In this document: piece after piece, positions 32,759-41,581 of the stretch
Numbering within the stretch: position 1 is the stretch's first letter
Layout: every line of letters starts with the position of its first letter
Assembly (NCBI GenBank): GCA_021823345.1
Contig: JAKAOF010000007.1
Span: forward strand, 1 to 58,799
Length of the DNA: 58,799 bases
Direction: 5' to 3'
Origin: Thermoplasmata archaeon
GTDB lineage: Archaea; Thermoplasmatota; Thermoplasmata; Lutacidiplasmatales; UBA184
Program-made: the position numbers and the translations under genes
Notes under the pieces: model-generated
Databases searched by the model: none
The model's input: only the letters and a program-made list of their open reading frames with translations
What the model was told of the DNA's origin: nothing

Positions 32759-33562
32759 CTACGTGATATGGACCGACGCGAGGTCGACCGCACTCTTGGG
32801 ATATTCGAGCTTCATCCCTTTGAGCGTATCGATGAGGACCTTGGAGACCGCCCAGTTCCGGAACCACTTGTGGTTGGAGGGGATGACGTACCAGGGTGCC
32901 CACGAGGAGCTGGTCCGGGAGATCAGGTCCTCGTAGGCCACCTGGTACTGGGGCCAATACTGCCGCTCATGCAGGTCTGCCTCGCTGAACTTCCAGTGCT
33001 TTGAGGGATCGTCCAGCCGGGCTTGGAGGCGCGCCTTCTGCTCTTCCTTGTCGATGTGGAGGAAGAACTTGAGGATGGTGGTTCCCTCGTGGACGAGTTC
33101 CCGTTCGAACTCGCTGATGGCCCGGAACCGCTCCTCCCATTCCTCCTGAGGAACGAGATTGTGCACGCGGACGGCGAGCACATCCTCGTAGTGACTTCGA
33201 TTGAAGATGGTGATGTGTCCCTTGGCCGGGGTCTTGGCATGGATCCTCCAGAGGAAATCGTGGTCCAGCTCCGCCGGCGTGGGAACCTTGAACGAGGCGA
33301 CATGGACCCCCTGGGGGTTCACGCCGTCGAACACATGCCGGATCGTTCCATCCTTTCCGGCCGTGTCCATGCCTTGAAGGACCATGAGCAGTGCGTGCCG
33401 GTGGTCCGCGTAGAACAGCTCCTGCAGTCCGTCCAGTTCCTGGCGCAGGCCCGCGAGGCGTTGCTCGGCCTCCTCCTTCTTCCCGTCGAACGCGGAAGTG
33501 TCGTTCGGATCGAACCGGTTGATCTTGAACTTTCCATCGGTCGGAGCTCGCAGGTCCTTCAT
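32759..33562 (-). CDS. ppk2: Polyphosphate kinase 2 family protein
   Basis: 267 residues from the ATG at 33560-33562, preceded by GGGGGAAC. PPK2 motifs: Walker A LQGMDTAGKDGTIRHVFDGVNPQG (about 67-90), RIHAKTPAKGHITIFNRSHYEDVL with the lid arginine, and LKFFLHIDKEEQKARL. SSSWAPWYVIPSNHKWFRNW closes the domain. Enzymes of this family transfer phosphate between polyphosphate and AMP, ADP or GDP; the subclass (AMP or ADP phosphorylation) is not decided here. It is divergent from the Ehr operon across a 282-base gap. A TATA-like GTTGATATG lies about 40 bases upstream. Confidence 0.88.
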   Translation of the reverse strand: MKDLRAPTDGKFKINRFDPNDTSAFDGKKEEAEQRLAGLRQELDGLQELFYADHRHALLMVLQGMDTAGKDGTIRHVFDGVNPQGVHVASFKVPTPAELDHDFLWRIHAKTPAKGHITIFNRSHYEDVLAVRVHNLVPQEEWEERFRAISEFERELVHEGTTILKFFLHIDKEEQKARLQARLDDPSKHWKFSEADLHERQYWPQYQVAYEDLISRTSSSWAPWYVIPSNHKWFRNWAVSKVLIDTLKGMKLEYPKSAVDLASVHIT

Positions 33563-33844
33563 CCGTTCCCCCTTCCCCTCAAAGACGGCATGGTCCTCCT
33601 CGCATATCAACCCACTTGAAGGATGCCGCACGCCGGGGTCGGACGGTCCCGGCCCGCCCCCCGATCTTGGTCCCATGACCCTCTCATTTTCCCCCGGAGA
33701 GCGGACGACGGCGGCGCAGGAATACGGATAGGTTGGATTTTCCGTACGATAGGGAGATGGGGGGCCGCCTTGTGGATGGAACATCTCCCGGCCGTGTGAC
33801 CCCGTAAGCCCAAGCCGCGAGACCCTGGAGGAATCACCCACCGA

Positions 33845-35941
33845 ATGATCTACCCGACCGCCCCCGAAGCGTTGCTCGAGGCCATGCTCGCCGCTATGCT
33901 TTCGGGAGTCATTACGGGTCTGCTCGGGAGAGCGGACTCCCGCCGGATGGCCCGCGTCTCGTTCGCCTTCTCGGTGCTCGGATGCGCGCTCATGGCGGCC
34001 TTGGCCCTGGGCATCTTGCTCGACGGGATGTCGTTCTCCCTCGCGGCGGGCGTCCCGGGAGGAACCTCCGCTTCCCCCCTCCTCGCGGTGAGCTTTTCCT
34101 CGGACCCCTTGTCGGGGCTCTTCCTGTTCCTGCTCGGATTCGTGGGCGGCGCGATCTCGGTCGCATCCCTCGGGTATGTGGACCGGTACGTGCACGAACG
34201 TCCGGCCACCCTCGCTTCCTTCTTCGCCCTGTTCCTCGCCACCATGGCGCTCGTGGTGCTCGCGGGGACGGTGTTCGCGTTCCTGCTGGCGTGGGAAGCG
34301 ATGACCCTCGTCTCGTACTTCCTGGTGGTCCACGAGCATTCTGCGTGGGAGGTCCGTCGGGCCGGGCTCACCTATCTCGTCATGAGCCATGCGGCGGCGG
34401 CAGCGATCCTCGTCTCGATGATCCTTCTCAGCATAGGCACCGGCACGACCTCGTTCGCCCAGATGGCGACGCTCGCCGGCGGTCTCTCCCCCCTGGTACG
34501 CGATTGCGTGTTCCTCGCCGCGGTCATCGGCTTCGGCACGAAGGCCGGTCTAGTGCCGTTCCATATCTGGCTCCCCGAAGCGCATCCCTCGGCCCCGAGC
34601 AACGTGTCGGCGCTGATGTCGGGCGTGATGATCAAGATCGGTGTGTTCGGGGTGTTGCGGATCGTGTTCCAGGTGCTGGGGGTCGGTCCGGACTGGTGGG
34701 GATTCCTGCTCCTTGCGTTGGGGGGACTTTCCGCCATCGTGGGCGTGCTGAACGCGATCGCCCAGCACGACCTCAAGCGTCTCCTCGCGTTCCACTCGGT
34801 GGAAAACATCGGGATCATCTTCATGGGGCTCGGGGCCGCCCTCGTGTTCCTGTCCCTCGGGTCGTCGGTCCTGGCCGCGCTCGCGTTGCTCGCCGCGGTC
34901 CTTCACACCCTGAACCATGGGCTGTTCAAGGCCCTGCTCTTCCTGGGCGCGGGCGCGGTGGTCGGGGCCACCGGGACCCGCGACATGGAGAAGATGGGGG
35001 GAGTGGTCCGGGCGATGCCCGGGGTGGCGCTCGGGTTCCTGGTGGGCGCCATGGCGATCTCCGCGCTGCCCCCGTTCAACGGCTTCGTGAGCGAGTGGCT
35101 CCTCTTCCAGGCGTTCTTTGGGGCCTTCGCGACCGGGTCGCTCTCGACGGAGATCGCCTTCACGGTGGCGGCGGCCACTCTGGCGCTCGCGAGCGGCTTG
35201 GCCGCGTACTGCTTCGTGAAGGCCTTTGGGGTCACCTTCCTCGCCCGCCCTCGCTCGAGCGCCGCCGCGGAGGTCTCCGAGGATGCTCCCGGTTCGATGC
35301 GGGGAGGGATGGCCCTCTTGGCGGGGGCATGCCTCGCGATCGGGGTCGTTCCCTCGCTCTTCCTCGGGCTCTTCGAAGGAACGCTCCGAGAGCTCACCGG
35401 GGCGGGTCTGCCGTCGTATTCACCGTGGGCCTGGCTCTCGTCGCTCCCTCGTCCCGCTCCCGGCTCCCCGGACGCCGGAGGAACGATCGCCTTCGGGATC
35501 GTGGCGGTCCTGTTGGCGGTCGGGATCGTCGCCGCCTGGGGGTTCCGTCGTATCGGCGCCAAGGCGCCGGCGGAGAGCGTGCCCATGTGGGATTGTGGGA
35601 TGGACGCCCCCTCCGCCCGGATGGAGTACACCGCAAGTGGTTACGCCCAGCCGATGCTCCGGGTCTTCTCCGCGTTCTATCGTCCCCAGCAACACAGTGC
35701 CCTGACGGAGCTCGGTGGCGCCCGTCCGGGGGTGCTCGCGAAGACGCAGGAGTTTGAGACGGAGGTCGAATACCCGTTGGTCGAGCGGGGATACAATCCG
35801 CTGGCCGATGGGTTCTTCTCCCTCGCCCGGAGGGTGGGCCGCCTGCAGTCGGGAGGGATCCACGCCTACCTTGCCTACATGATCCTGACGCTCGTCGTTC
35901 TGCTCATCGCGGTACGATTCTTCGGAGGGGTGGGCCCGTGA
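33845..35941 (+). CDS. hyfB: HyfB-like antiporter-type membrane subunit of Ehr complex
   Basis: 698 residues with about 16 transmembrane helices, homologous to NuoL/HyfB. The proton-path residues are kept: Glu in WEAMTLVSYFLVV (about 147), Lys in GFGTKAGLVPFHIWLPEAHP (about 235), and Lys in MIKIGVFG and HDLKRLLAFHSVENIG. In complex I and group-4 hydrogenases such subunits pump H+ or Na+. It is first gene of a six-gene operon with 4-base overlaps at most junctions. GGAGG lies 14 bases before the ATG. Confidence 0.9.
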   Translation: MIYPTAPEALLEAMLAAMLSGVITGLLGRADSRRMARVSFAFSVLGCALMAALALGILLDGMSFSLAAGVPGGTSASPLLAVSFSSDPLSGLFLFLLGFVGGAISVASLGYVDRYVHERPATLASFFALFLATMALVVLAGTVFAFLLAWEAMTLVSYFLVVHEHSAWEVRRAGLTYLVMSHAAAAAILVSMILLSIGTGTTSFAQMATLAGGLSPLVRDCVFLAAVIGFGTKAGLVPFHIWLPEAHPSAPSNVSALMSGVMIKIGVFGVLRIVFQVLGVGPDWWGFLLLALGGLSAIVGVLNAIAQHDLKRLLAFHSVENIGIIFMGLGAALVFLSLGSSVLAALALLAAVLHTLNHGLFKALLFLGAGAVVGATGTRDMEKMGGVVRAMPGVALGFLVGAMAISALPPFNGFVSEWLLFQAFFGAFATGSLSTEIAFTVAAATLALASGLAAYCFVKAFGVTFLARPRSSAAAEVSEDAPGSMRGGMALLAGACLAIGVVPSLFLGLFEGTLRELTGAGLPSYSPWAWLSSLPRPAPGSPDAGGTIAFGIVAVLLAVGIVAAWGFRRIGAKAPAESVPMWDCGMDAPSARMEYTASGYAQPMLRVFSAFYRPQQHSALTELGGARPGVLAKTQEFETEVEYPLVERGYNPLADGFFSLARRVGRLQSGGIHAYLAYMILTLVVLLIAVRFFGGVGP

Positions 35942-36906
35942 CCCCGCTCGAACTGGTCGTCGGGGTGCTCCTGCTCCTCGGAGAGTTCGCGGTGGTGCTC
36001 TTGCTCAGTCCGCTCCTCATGGGCGTGATCCGCCGGGTCAAGGCGCACAGTCAGCGGCGGGTCGGTTCCCCGCTCCTCCAACCTTACCGGGAGTTGCGCA
36101 AGCTGATCGCCAAGGACTCCCTCTACGCGGAGAGCGCGAGCTTCGTGACGCGCGGGGCTCCATGGATCTCGTTCGCCGCCCTTCTTTGCGCGGTGCCCTT
36201 CCTGCCGTGGTTCTTCCTCCCGAGCCCGCTCGGGTTCGCCGGGGACCTCATCGTGGTGGTCGGGCTCCTGGCCCTCTCGCGATTCATGACGGCGTTGGCC
36301 GCCCTCGACGCAGGCAGCACGTTCGGAGGGATGGGCTCGACACGGGACATGTGGATCGGGGCGCTCGCCGAGCCCACGTTCCTCCTCGTCATATTCGCCT
36401 GGGGGGCGCCGGCGGGATCCACGCAGGCCTCGGTCATCGTGGCCTACGGCATTTCGCTCGGGGCCGCCTATCTCAGCCCGGCCCTGCTCATCGCCTCCGC
36501 GGCGTTCTTCCTGGTGCTCTTGGCGGAGACCGGGCGGCTGCCCGTGGACAACCCCGCCACGCACCTCGAGCTCACCATGGTGCACGAGGCGATGGTGCTC
36601 GAGTATTCGGGGCGGGACCTCGCCCTCATCGAGTGGGGGAAAGCCGTCAAGTTCACGCTCCTCGCCGGGCTCTTCGTCAGCGTGCTGGTGCCCTGGGGCA
36701 TCGCCCAGTCCTGGGGGGTCGTGGCGCTCGTGCTCGGACTCGTCCTCCTCTTGGTGAAGCTGCTCGGCACGTCCTGGGCGATCGGGCAGTTCGAGACCCG
36801 AGTGGCGAAGTGGCGTCTTTTCCGATTGGCGGATCTTTCCACCCTCGCGGCCGCGCTCGCCCTCGGGTCGATCGTGTTGACCTACCTGGTCGGGGTGGGA
36901 CCGTGA
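35938..36906 (+). CDS. hyfC: HyfC/NuoH-like membrane subunit of Ehr complex
   Basis: 322 residues, about eight transmembrane helices. RVKAHSQRRVGSPLLQPYRELRKLIAKDS is the conserved cytoplasmic loop near the peripheral arm. AETGRLPVDNPATHLELTMVHEAMVLEYSGRDLAL carries the conserved acidic residues at the quinone/ion-channel entry of NuoH-type subunits. It links the peripheral redox arm to the antiporter-like subunits. GTG start overlapping the HyfB stop (GTGA). Confidence 0.9.
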   Translation: MTPLELVVGVLLLLGEFAVVLLLSPLLMGVIRRVKAHSQRRVGSPLLQPYRELRKLIAKDSLYAESASFVTRGAPWISFAALLCAVPFLPWFFLPSPLGFAGDLIVVVGLLALSRFMTALAALDAGSTFGGMGSTRDMWIGALAEPTFLLVIFAWGAPAGSTQASVIVAYGISLGAAYLSPALLIASAAFFLVLLAETGRLPVDNPATHLELTMVHEAMVLEYSGRDLALIEWGKAVKFTLLAGLFVSVLVPWGIAQSWGVVALVLGLVLLLVKLLGTSWAIGQFETRVAKWRLFRLADLSTLAAALALGSIVLTYLVGVGP

Positions 36907-37559
36907 CCGGGGCGGGGCCGATGGCCCTCGAGCTCTGTGCCGCCGTGGTGCTTCTCGCCGCCTGGCTTTCCCTCGTCCACCGTCGACTCGAGGCGCAGAT
37001 CTATCTCTACGCCACCCAGTCGGCCGCCATCGCCGGCATCGCGTTCTTGGTCTCCATCCTCTACGCGACCCCGCTCCTCGCCGTGACGGGCGGGCTCATC
37101 GTCGGGCTGAACGTCGTCGTCATCCCCTGGCTCCTCCGACGGATCCTCCGGGACCTGCGCATCCCGCCCGAGATCAACATGCTGGTCTCCGTCCGGATGA
37201 GCGCCCTGGCCGGGCTCGGGTGCCTGCTGCTCTCCGTGGCCGTGATCGGCCCCCTCACTCCCCTCGCCGAGATCCCGGCGGCCGGCCTATTGCCCATCGC
37301 GGTCACCGTGGTGCTGATCGGTCTGTTCACCACCGCGACCCGGCGGAAGGCGTTCTCCCAGGTGTTGGGGATCCTCGGGATGGAGAACGGCGTCTTCCTC
37401 GCCGGGATCGCCCTCACCTACGGCCTGGGGCTCTTGCTCGAGCTCGGGATCGCGGCGAACCTCTTCGTGCTCGCCATCGTCAGCCGCCTTTTCCTGCACC
37501 GGATGAAGGACACGTTCGACACGGTGGATGCGGATGTCCTCCGCTCCCTGGAGGGCTGA
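36903..37559 (+). CDS. hyfE: HyfE/NuoK-like membrane subunit of Ehr complex
   Basis: 218 residues, about six transmembrane helices. The C-terminal half (FSQVLGILGMENGVFLAGIAL) has the conserved Glu of NuoK/MrpC-type subunits; the N-terminal half is the HyfE extension. The GTG start overlaps the HyfC stop (GTGA); an internal ATG at 36921 is the alternative. It is nine bases before the next gene. Role by homology: part of the ion-translocating membrane arm. Confidence 0.88.
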   Translation: MTGAGPMALELCAAVVLLAAWLSLVHRRLEAQIYLYATQSAAIAGIAFLVSILYATPLLAVTGGLIVGLNVVVIPWLLRRILRDLRIPPEINMLVSVRMSALAGLGCLLLSVAVIGPLTPLAEIPAAGLLPIAVTVVLIGLFTTATRRKAFSQVLGILGMENGVFLAGIALTYGLGLLLELGIAANLFVLAIVSRLFLHRMKDTFDTVDADVLRSLEG

Positions 37560-37568
37560 TCCCCCGAT

Positions 37569-39053
37569 ATGGCCGATCCTTCCTGGGCACTCCTGCTGCT
37601 CCTCGTCCCGGCGGCGGCGGCCGGGATCGCCCTTATCGCCCCCAGCCGTCGGGGAGCGAATGCCACGGCGGTCGCGGGGGCCGCGGTCTCGTTGGTCCTC
37701 GTGTTCGCGATCGTGGACCAGATCCTGACCTCCGGAGCGTTGACCGTGGGCCCCGGGGGATTCCTCTACGTGGACGCCCTCTCGGGCCTCCTCCTTTTGC
37801 TCCTGAGCCTCGTGGGGCTCGCCTCGATCCTGTACTCCGTGGACTATCTGGGTCGCGCAACGAGCCCGCATGCGCTCCCCCTGCCGCGACTACGCCAGTA
37901 CTACGCCTTCGTCCTGCTGTTCCTCTTCACGATGTTCCTCGTAGGAGAGGCGAACAATTTGGGGCTCCTCTGGATCGCCCTCGAAGGGACCACGCTCGTC
38001 TCCGCGCTCTTGGTCGGATTCTACCACACCCCGCGGTCCATCGAGGCCTCCTGGAAGTACCTCATCCTCTGCACGGTGGGACTCATCTTCGCCCTGTTCG
38101 GGACCTTGCTCCTCTACCTCGCCGACGTCTCGGCGGTCGGGTCGAGCGGAGCCTCGCTCGATTGGACCGCGCTCATCCGGGAGGCACCCCACCTCGATCC
38201 GGGCATCATGCGACTTGCCCTGGTCTTCCTCTTCCTGGGGTACGGGACCAAGGCAGGGTTCGCCCCGTTGCACACCTGGCTCCCGGACGCCCACTCCGAG
38301 GCCCCGACGCCCGTCTCCGCACTCCTCTCGGCGGGGCTCCTCAAGTGCGCGATCTATGCGCTCCTGCGGGTCGATGCGATCACGTTGCGGATGCCGAACT
38401 TCACCTTCTCGACGTGGCTCTTCCTCTCCTTCGGGGTGGTCTCCGTCGTCCTCGCCGCGTTCTTCATCCTCATCCAACGGGACCTCAAGCGGCTCCTCGC
38501 GTACCACTCCGTCGAGCACATGGGGATCATCTCCCTCGGCATCGGCTTCGGCGGAGTGCTGGGCCTGTTCGGGGCCCTCTTCCACATGGTCAACCACGCG
38601 GCGACCAAGGCCACGTTGTTCCTCGCCGGGGGAGACCTGGCCTCAGCCGCCGGGACGAAGGACCTGGAGGAGATCTCCGGGGCCCTGACGGCGCTTCCCG
38701 GTACCGGAGCGGTGCTGTTCATCGGAGGTCTGGCCCTCGCGGGCGTCCCGCCCTTCTCCGTGTTTGCGAGCGAGTTCCTCATCCTCACCGCGGGGTTCGC
38801 AGGCGGCGCCTGGATCGCCGCCGTGATACTTCTGGTCGCCCTGGCCATCGTGTTCGGCGGGCTCCTGTTGCACCTCAGCCGCGCACTCCTCGGACCGACG
38901 CCGACCCGGGGCTTCTCCCGGGAGCGGGGCCCGGTGATCGGGACCGCCCTCGGCCTCGGCATCTTGTTGCCCATCGTGATCGGTTTGGGAGTGTTCCTGC
39001 CCACCCCCTTCGCCGCCCTCCTCCACGACGCCGTGCAAGTGGTGATCGGATGA
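37569..39053 (+). CDS. hyfF: HyfF-like second antiporter-type subunit of Ehr complex
   Basis: 494 residues, about 14 transmembrane helices, NuoN/NuoM-like. WIALEGTTLVSALLVGFYH keeps the TM5 Glu, GTKAGFAPLHTWLPDAHSEAP the TM7 Lys region, LLSAGLLKCAIYALL the TM8 Lys, and QRDLKRLLAYHSVEHMGI follows. With HyfB it gives two potential pumping channels. Its stop overlaps the next ATG (ATGA). Confidence 0.9.
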   Translation: MADPSWALLLLLVPAAAAGIALIAPSRRGANATAVAGAAVSLVLVFAIVDQILTSGALTVGPGGFLYVDALSGLLLLLLSLVGLASILYSVDYLGRATSPHALPLPRLRQYYAFVLLFLFTMFLVGEANNLGLLWIALEGTTLVSALLVGFYHTPRSIEASWKYLILCTVGLIFALFGTLLLYLADVSAVGSSGASLDWTALIREAPHLDPGIMRLALVFLFLGYGTKAGFAPLHTWLPDAHSEAPTPVSALLSAGLLKCAIYALLRVDAITLRMPNFTFSTWLFLSFGVVSVVLAAFFILIQRDLKRLLAYHSVEHMGIISLGIGFGGVLGLFGALFHMVNHAATKATLFLAGGDLASAAGTKDLEEISGALTALPGTGAVLFIGGLALAGVPPFSVFASEFLILTAGFAGGAWIAAVILLVALAIVFGGLLLHLSRALLGPTPTRGFSRERGPVIGTALGLGILLPIVIGLGVFLPTPFAALLHDAVQVVIG

Positions 39054-40687
39054 GCGGGATCCCGATGGAAGGCGATGTGCCCGCGACGATCGCTCCGTCC
39101 GCCCCGGTCCCTCCGTCCGCCCCGTCGCCGGGACGTAAGGAGGAGTTCGACTGGGTCGGCTCTTTCGCTCCGTCGATCCCCATCGGGGACGACGCTGGCC
39201 GTCCCTGGCGGCTCGAACTACCATCCGAACGATGGAAGGAGGTCACCCTCACCCTGGACCGGGCCCTGCACCATCGCCTCGCCTCGTTTTGGGCGGAGCA
39301 CTGGACGGACGGTGCCTCGCGCCTTCACACGCTATGGATGGGGGACGCTTCCTGCCGCGGGATCCACCTGATCACCGTCCTTCCCGCGGGCAACGCTGGG
39401 GTTCCCTCGTTGCTACCGGAGATCCCCGCCGCGCTCTACTTCGAGCGGGAGATGCGGGAGATGTACGGCGTGGAGTTCCTCGGAGCGGCCGACCGTCGGC
39501 CCCTGCTCCTGCATTACCAGCATTCCGGTCCCCCGATGCGCCCCGGTACGAGCCCTCCGCGGGACGCGCGGGCGCCGTTTGCCTTCCCGATCACGGAGGG
39601 GGAGGGCATCTACGAGATCCCGGTGGGCCCGGTCCACGCCGGGATCATCGAGCCGGGGCACTTTCGTTTTCAGGTCGTCGGAGAGCAGATCCTCAACCTC
39701 GAGGTCCGGTTGGGCTACACGCACAAGGCCACCGAGAAACGCTTCGAGGGCCGATCCCCCTCGCTCGGAGTGCTGCTCGCAGAATCCGTCTCCGGGGACA
39801 GTTCGGTGGCGGGGGCGGTGGCCTTCCTCGAAGCGGTCGAGCAAGCGCTCGGCATCGAGGTATCCCGTTCCGCACAGCTCTCCCGCGGGCTCCTCCTGGA
39901 GCTCGAGCGCATGGCGTTCCTCCTGGGCGACGTGGCGGGGATCGCGCTCGACGTGGGGTACGCCGCCGGTGCGGCGCAGGCCAACTTCTTGCGGGAGCGC
40001 TCCTACGAGGGCCTGGAGATGGTGGGAGGTTCCCGGCTCGGTCGGGGCACCCTCGCCCCCGGCGGTCTCGCTCGCCCTCTGGCGAGCGACATGGGAACGC
40101 CGCTCGCCGAGACGCTGGCGCTCGTCGCCCGGGGGAACGAGGAACTCTTGGAGCACCTCTTGAGCCGTCCGAGCGTGGTCGACCGTCTGCGCGGCACCGG
40201 GGAAGTGCGGACGGACGTGGCGCGCGCCCTCGCGCTCGTGGGCCCGGCCGCGCGTGCTTCGGGACTCGACCGGGATGTCCGTCGGGATCGGCCCTACGGC
40301 GCTTACCGAGAAGTGGCAGTGCGGGTCGCCGGCGAGCGCGCCGGCGATGTGGAGGCCCGGCTCAAGGTGAAGGTCGCCGAGATCGCCGAGGCCTGCCGGC
40401 TGGCGAGCGAGTTCCAGCGGGCGGGTGCGTTGGATTCGGCGAAGGCTCCGCCTCCCCTCCCAGCGCGTTCGGCGGGAGACGGGCTCGGGGTGGTCGAAGC
40501 GCCCCGCGGAGAGTTCCTTATCTGGGTCTCGGTCGGCGAGGAGGGGACCCTCCGGCGCGTGCATGTCCGCGATCCATCGTACCTCAACTGGCCCGCCATC
40601 GAGTACGCGGTGAAGGGCAACATCGTCCCCGATTTCCCGCTGTGCAACAAGAGCCTGAACCTTTCTTACTCGGGGTTCGACCGATGA
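39050..40687 (+). CDS. hyfG: HyfG-like large subunit (NuoC+NuoD fusion) without nickel-ligand cysteines
   Basis: 545 residues. Residues about 40-180 are a 30-kDa NuoC-like domain (EIPAALYFEREMREMYGVEF); from about 185 a NiFe-hydrogenase/NuoD large-subunit fold (LEVRLGYTHKATEKRFEG). In hydrogenases the next segment is ER-CGxC; here it reads VLLAESVSGDSS (241-252). The C-terminal DPCxxC is replaced by NLSYSGFDR, with Ser and Gly where the two cysteines would be. The whole protein has only three cysteines, none in CxxC. It cannot bind a NiFe centre and so is an Ehr-type subunit, as in complex I. Electron acceptor unknown. Confidence 0.9.
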   Translation: MSGIPMEGDVPATIAPSAPVPPSAPSPGRKEEFDWVGSFAPSIPIGDDAGRPWRLELPSERWKEVTLTLDRALHHRLASFWAEHWTDGASRLHTLWMGDASCRGIHLITVLPAGNAGVPSLLPEIPAALYFEREMREMYGVEFLGAADRRPLLLHYQHSGPPMRPGTSPPRDARAPFAFPITEGEGIYEIPVGPVHAGIIEPGHFRFQVVGEQILNLEVRLGYTHKATEKRFEGRSPSLGVLLAESVSGDSSVAGAVAFLEAVEQALGIEVSRSAQLSRGLLLELERMAFLLGDVAGIALDVGYAAGAAQANFLRERSYEGLEMVGGSRLGRGTLAPGGLARPLASDMGTPLAETLALVARGNEELLEHLLSRPSVVDRLRGTGEVRTDVARALALVGPAARASGLDRDVRRDRPYGAYREVAVRVAGERAGDVEARLKVKVAEIAEACRLASEFQRAGALDSAKAPPPLPARSAGDGLGVVEAPRGEFLIWVSVGEEGTLRRVHVRDPSYLNWPAIEYAVKGNIVPDFPLCNKSLNLSYSGFDR

Positions 40688-41559
40688 GCACGCACGACCC
40701 CGGCTCCCGTCCGGACGCACCCGCCGGCGGTCCCTTCGGTACGCTCGTCACGGGGACCTATCCGGAGGGACCGGCGGATCCGGTGGGACGGGGTGCCCGG
40801 ACCCCCCTTCACCAGTCCCCCCGGTGCGAGGGAACGGGGGAATGTGCATTGGCGTGCCCGACCCAAGCGATCGAGGTGACGGGGCGCGGGAAGGGAGCCA
40901 CGTTCCAACTGGACTATGGCCGGTGCGTCTTCTGCCGGGCCTGTGTCGACGTCTGCCCCACGGGGGCGCTGATCGCCTCGGCGGACTTCGAGCTGTCGGT
41001 GCGACGCCGGGAGGACCTTGTGGTCCGCCACGGGGCCGGACGCGCGCCCCCGACCTACCCGGTCGACCAGCGCAAGGAAGCGGAGACGCAGGCGCGCATC
41101 CAGCGTCTTTTCGGGGGATCGCTCGCGATCCGGGAGGTGGACGCCGGAAGCTGCAACGGCTGCGAGGTCGAGGTGAGCGCGCTCACCTGGCCCCGATTCG
41201 ACTCCGAACGGCTCGGGATCCACTTCGTCGCATCACCTCGCCACGCGGACGCGCTCCTCGTCACGGGCCCCGTGAACGTGAACATGCGGCTCGCGTTGGA
41301 GAAGACCTTCCGCGCGACCCCGTCTCCCAAGATCGTGCTCGCGGTCGGGGCCTGCGGGATCTCGGGGGGGCCCTTCCGGGACTCCGCCGAGGTGCGCAAT
41401 GGCGTGGCGCCGACGCTTCCCGTCACGGTGTTCATTCCCGGCTGCCCCCCTCGCCCGGAGGCGCTCCTCTACGGGATATGGCTCGCCCTGGGCAAGCTGG
41501 AGCAACGAGTGGTCCAGGGCGAGCTTCCGACCGCCGCTTCCGGAACGCCTAAAAGGTAA
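40684..41559 (+). CDS. hyfI: Fusion of ferredoxin-like domain (HyfH-like) and HyfI/NuoB small subunit
   Basis: 291 residues. The N-terminal half is a 2Fe-S-cluster ferredoxin domain: the second site is complete (C81, C84, C87, C91-Pro), but the first reads C48-x2-T51-x2-C54-x3-C58-Pro, so its second cysteine is Thr. The C-terminal half is a NuoB-type subunit with cluster-N2 ligands in SCNGCEVEVS (C157, C160), VGACGISGGP (C224) and IPGCPPRPEALL (C254). It should pass electrons between an outside carrier and the HyfG pocket. The ATG overlaps the HyfG stop (ATGA). The HyfH-HyfI fusion is unusual but seen reading straight through without a stop. Confidence 0.88.
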   Translation: MSTHDPGSRPDAPAGGPFGTLVTGTYPEGPADPVGRGARTPLHQSPRCEGTGECALACPTQAIEVTGRGKGATFQLDYGRCVFCRACVDVCPTGALIASADFELSVRRREDLVVRHGAGRAPPTYPVDQRKEAETQARIQRLFGGSLAIREVDAGSCNGCEVEVSALTWPRFDSERLGIHFVASPRHADALLVTGPVNVNMRLALEKTFRATPSPKIVLAVGACGISGGPFRDSAEVRNGVAPTLPVTVFIPGCPPRPEALLYGIWLALGKLEQRVVQGELPTAASGTPKR

Positions 41560-41581
41560 ATCGAGCATGCGGAAGGTCCGG

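Noticed and set aside
37220-39050. Long plus-strand frame running out of phase through hyfE and hyfF
   Set aside because: Composition is Arg/Pro/Gly-rich and it overlaps well-supported membrane subunits; only its 3' part, in phase with hyfG, is real.
39050-40687. Annotation of the large subunit as a NiFe hydrogenase
   Set aside because: All four nickel-ligand cysteines are missing, so hydrogenase activity is not supported.
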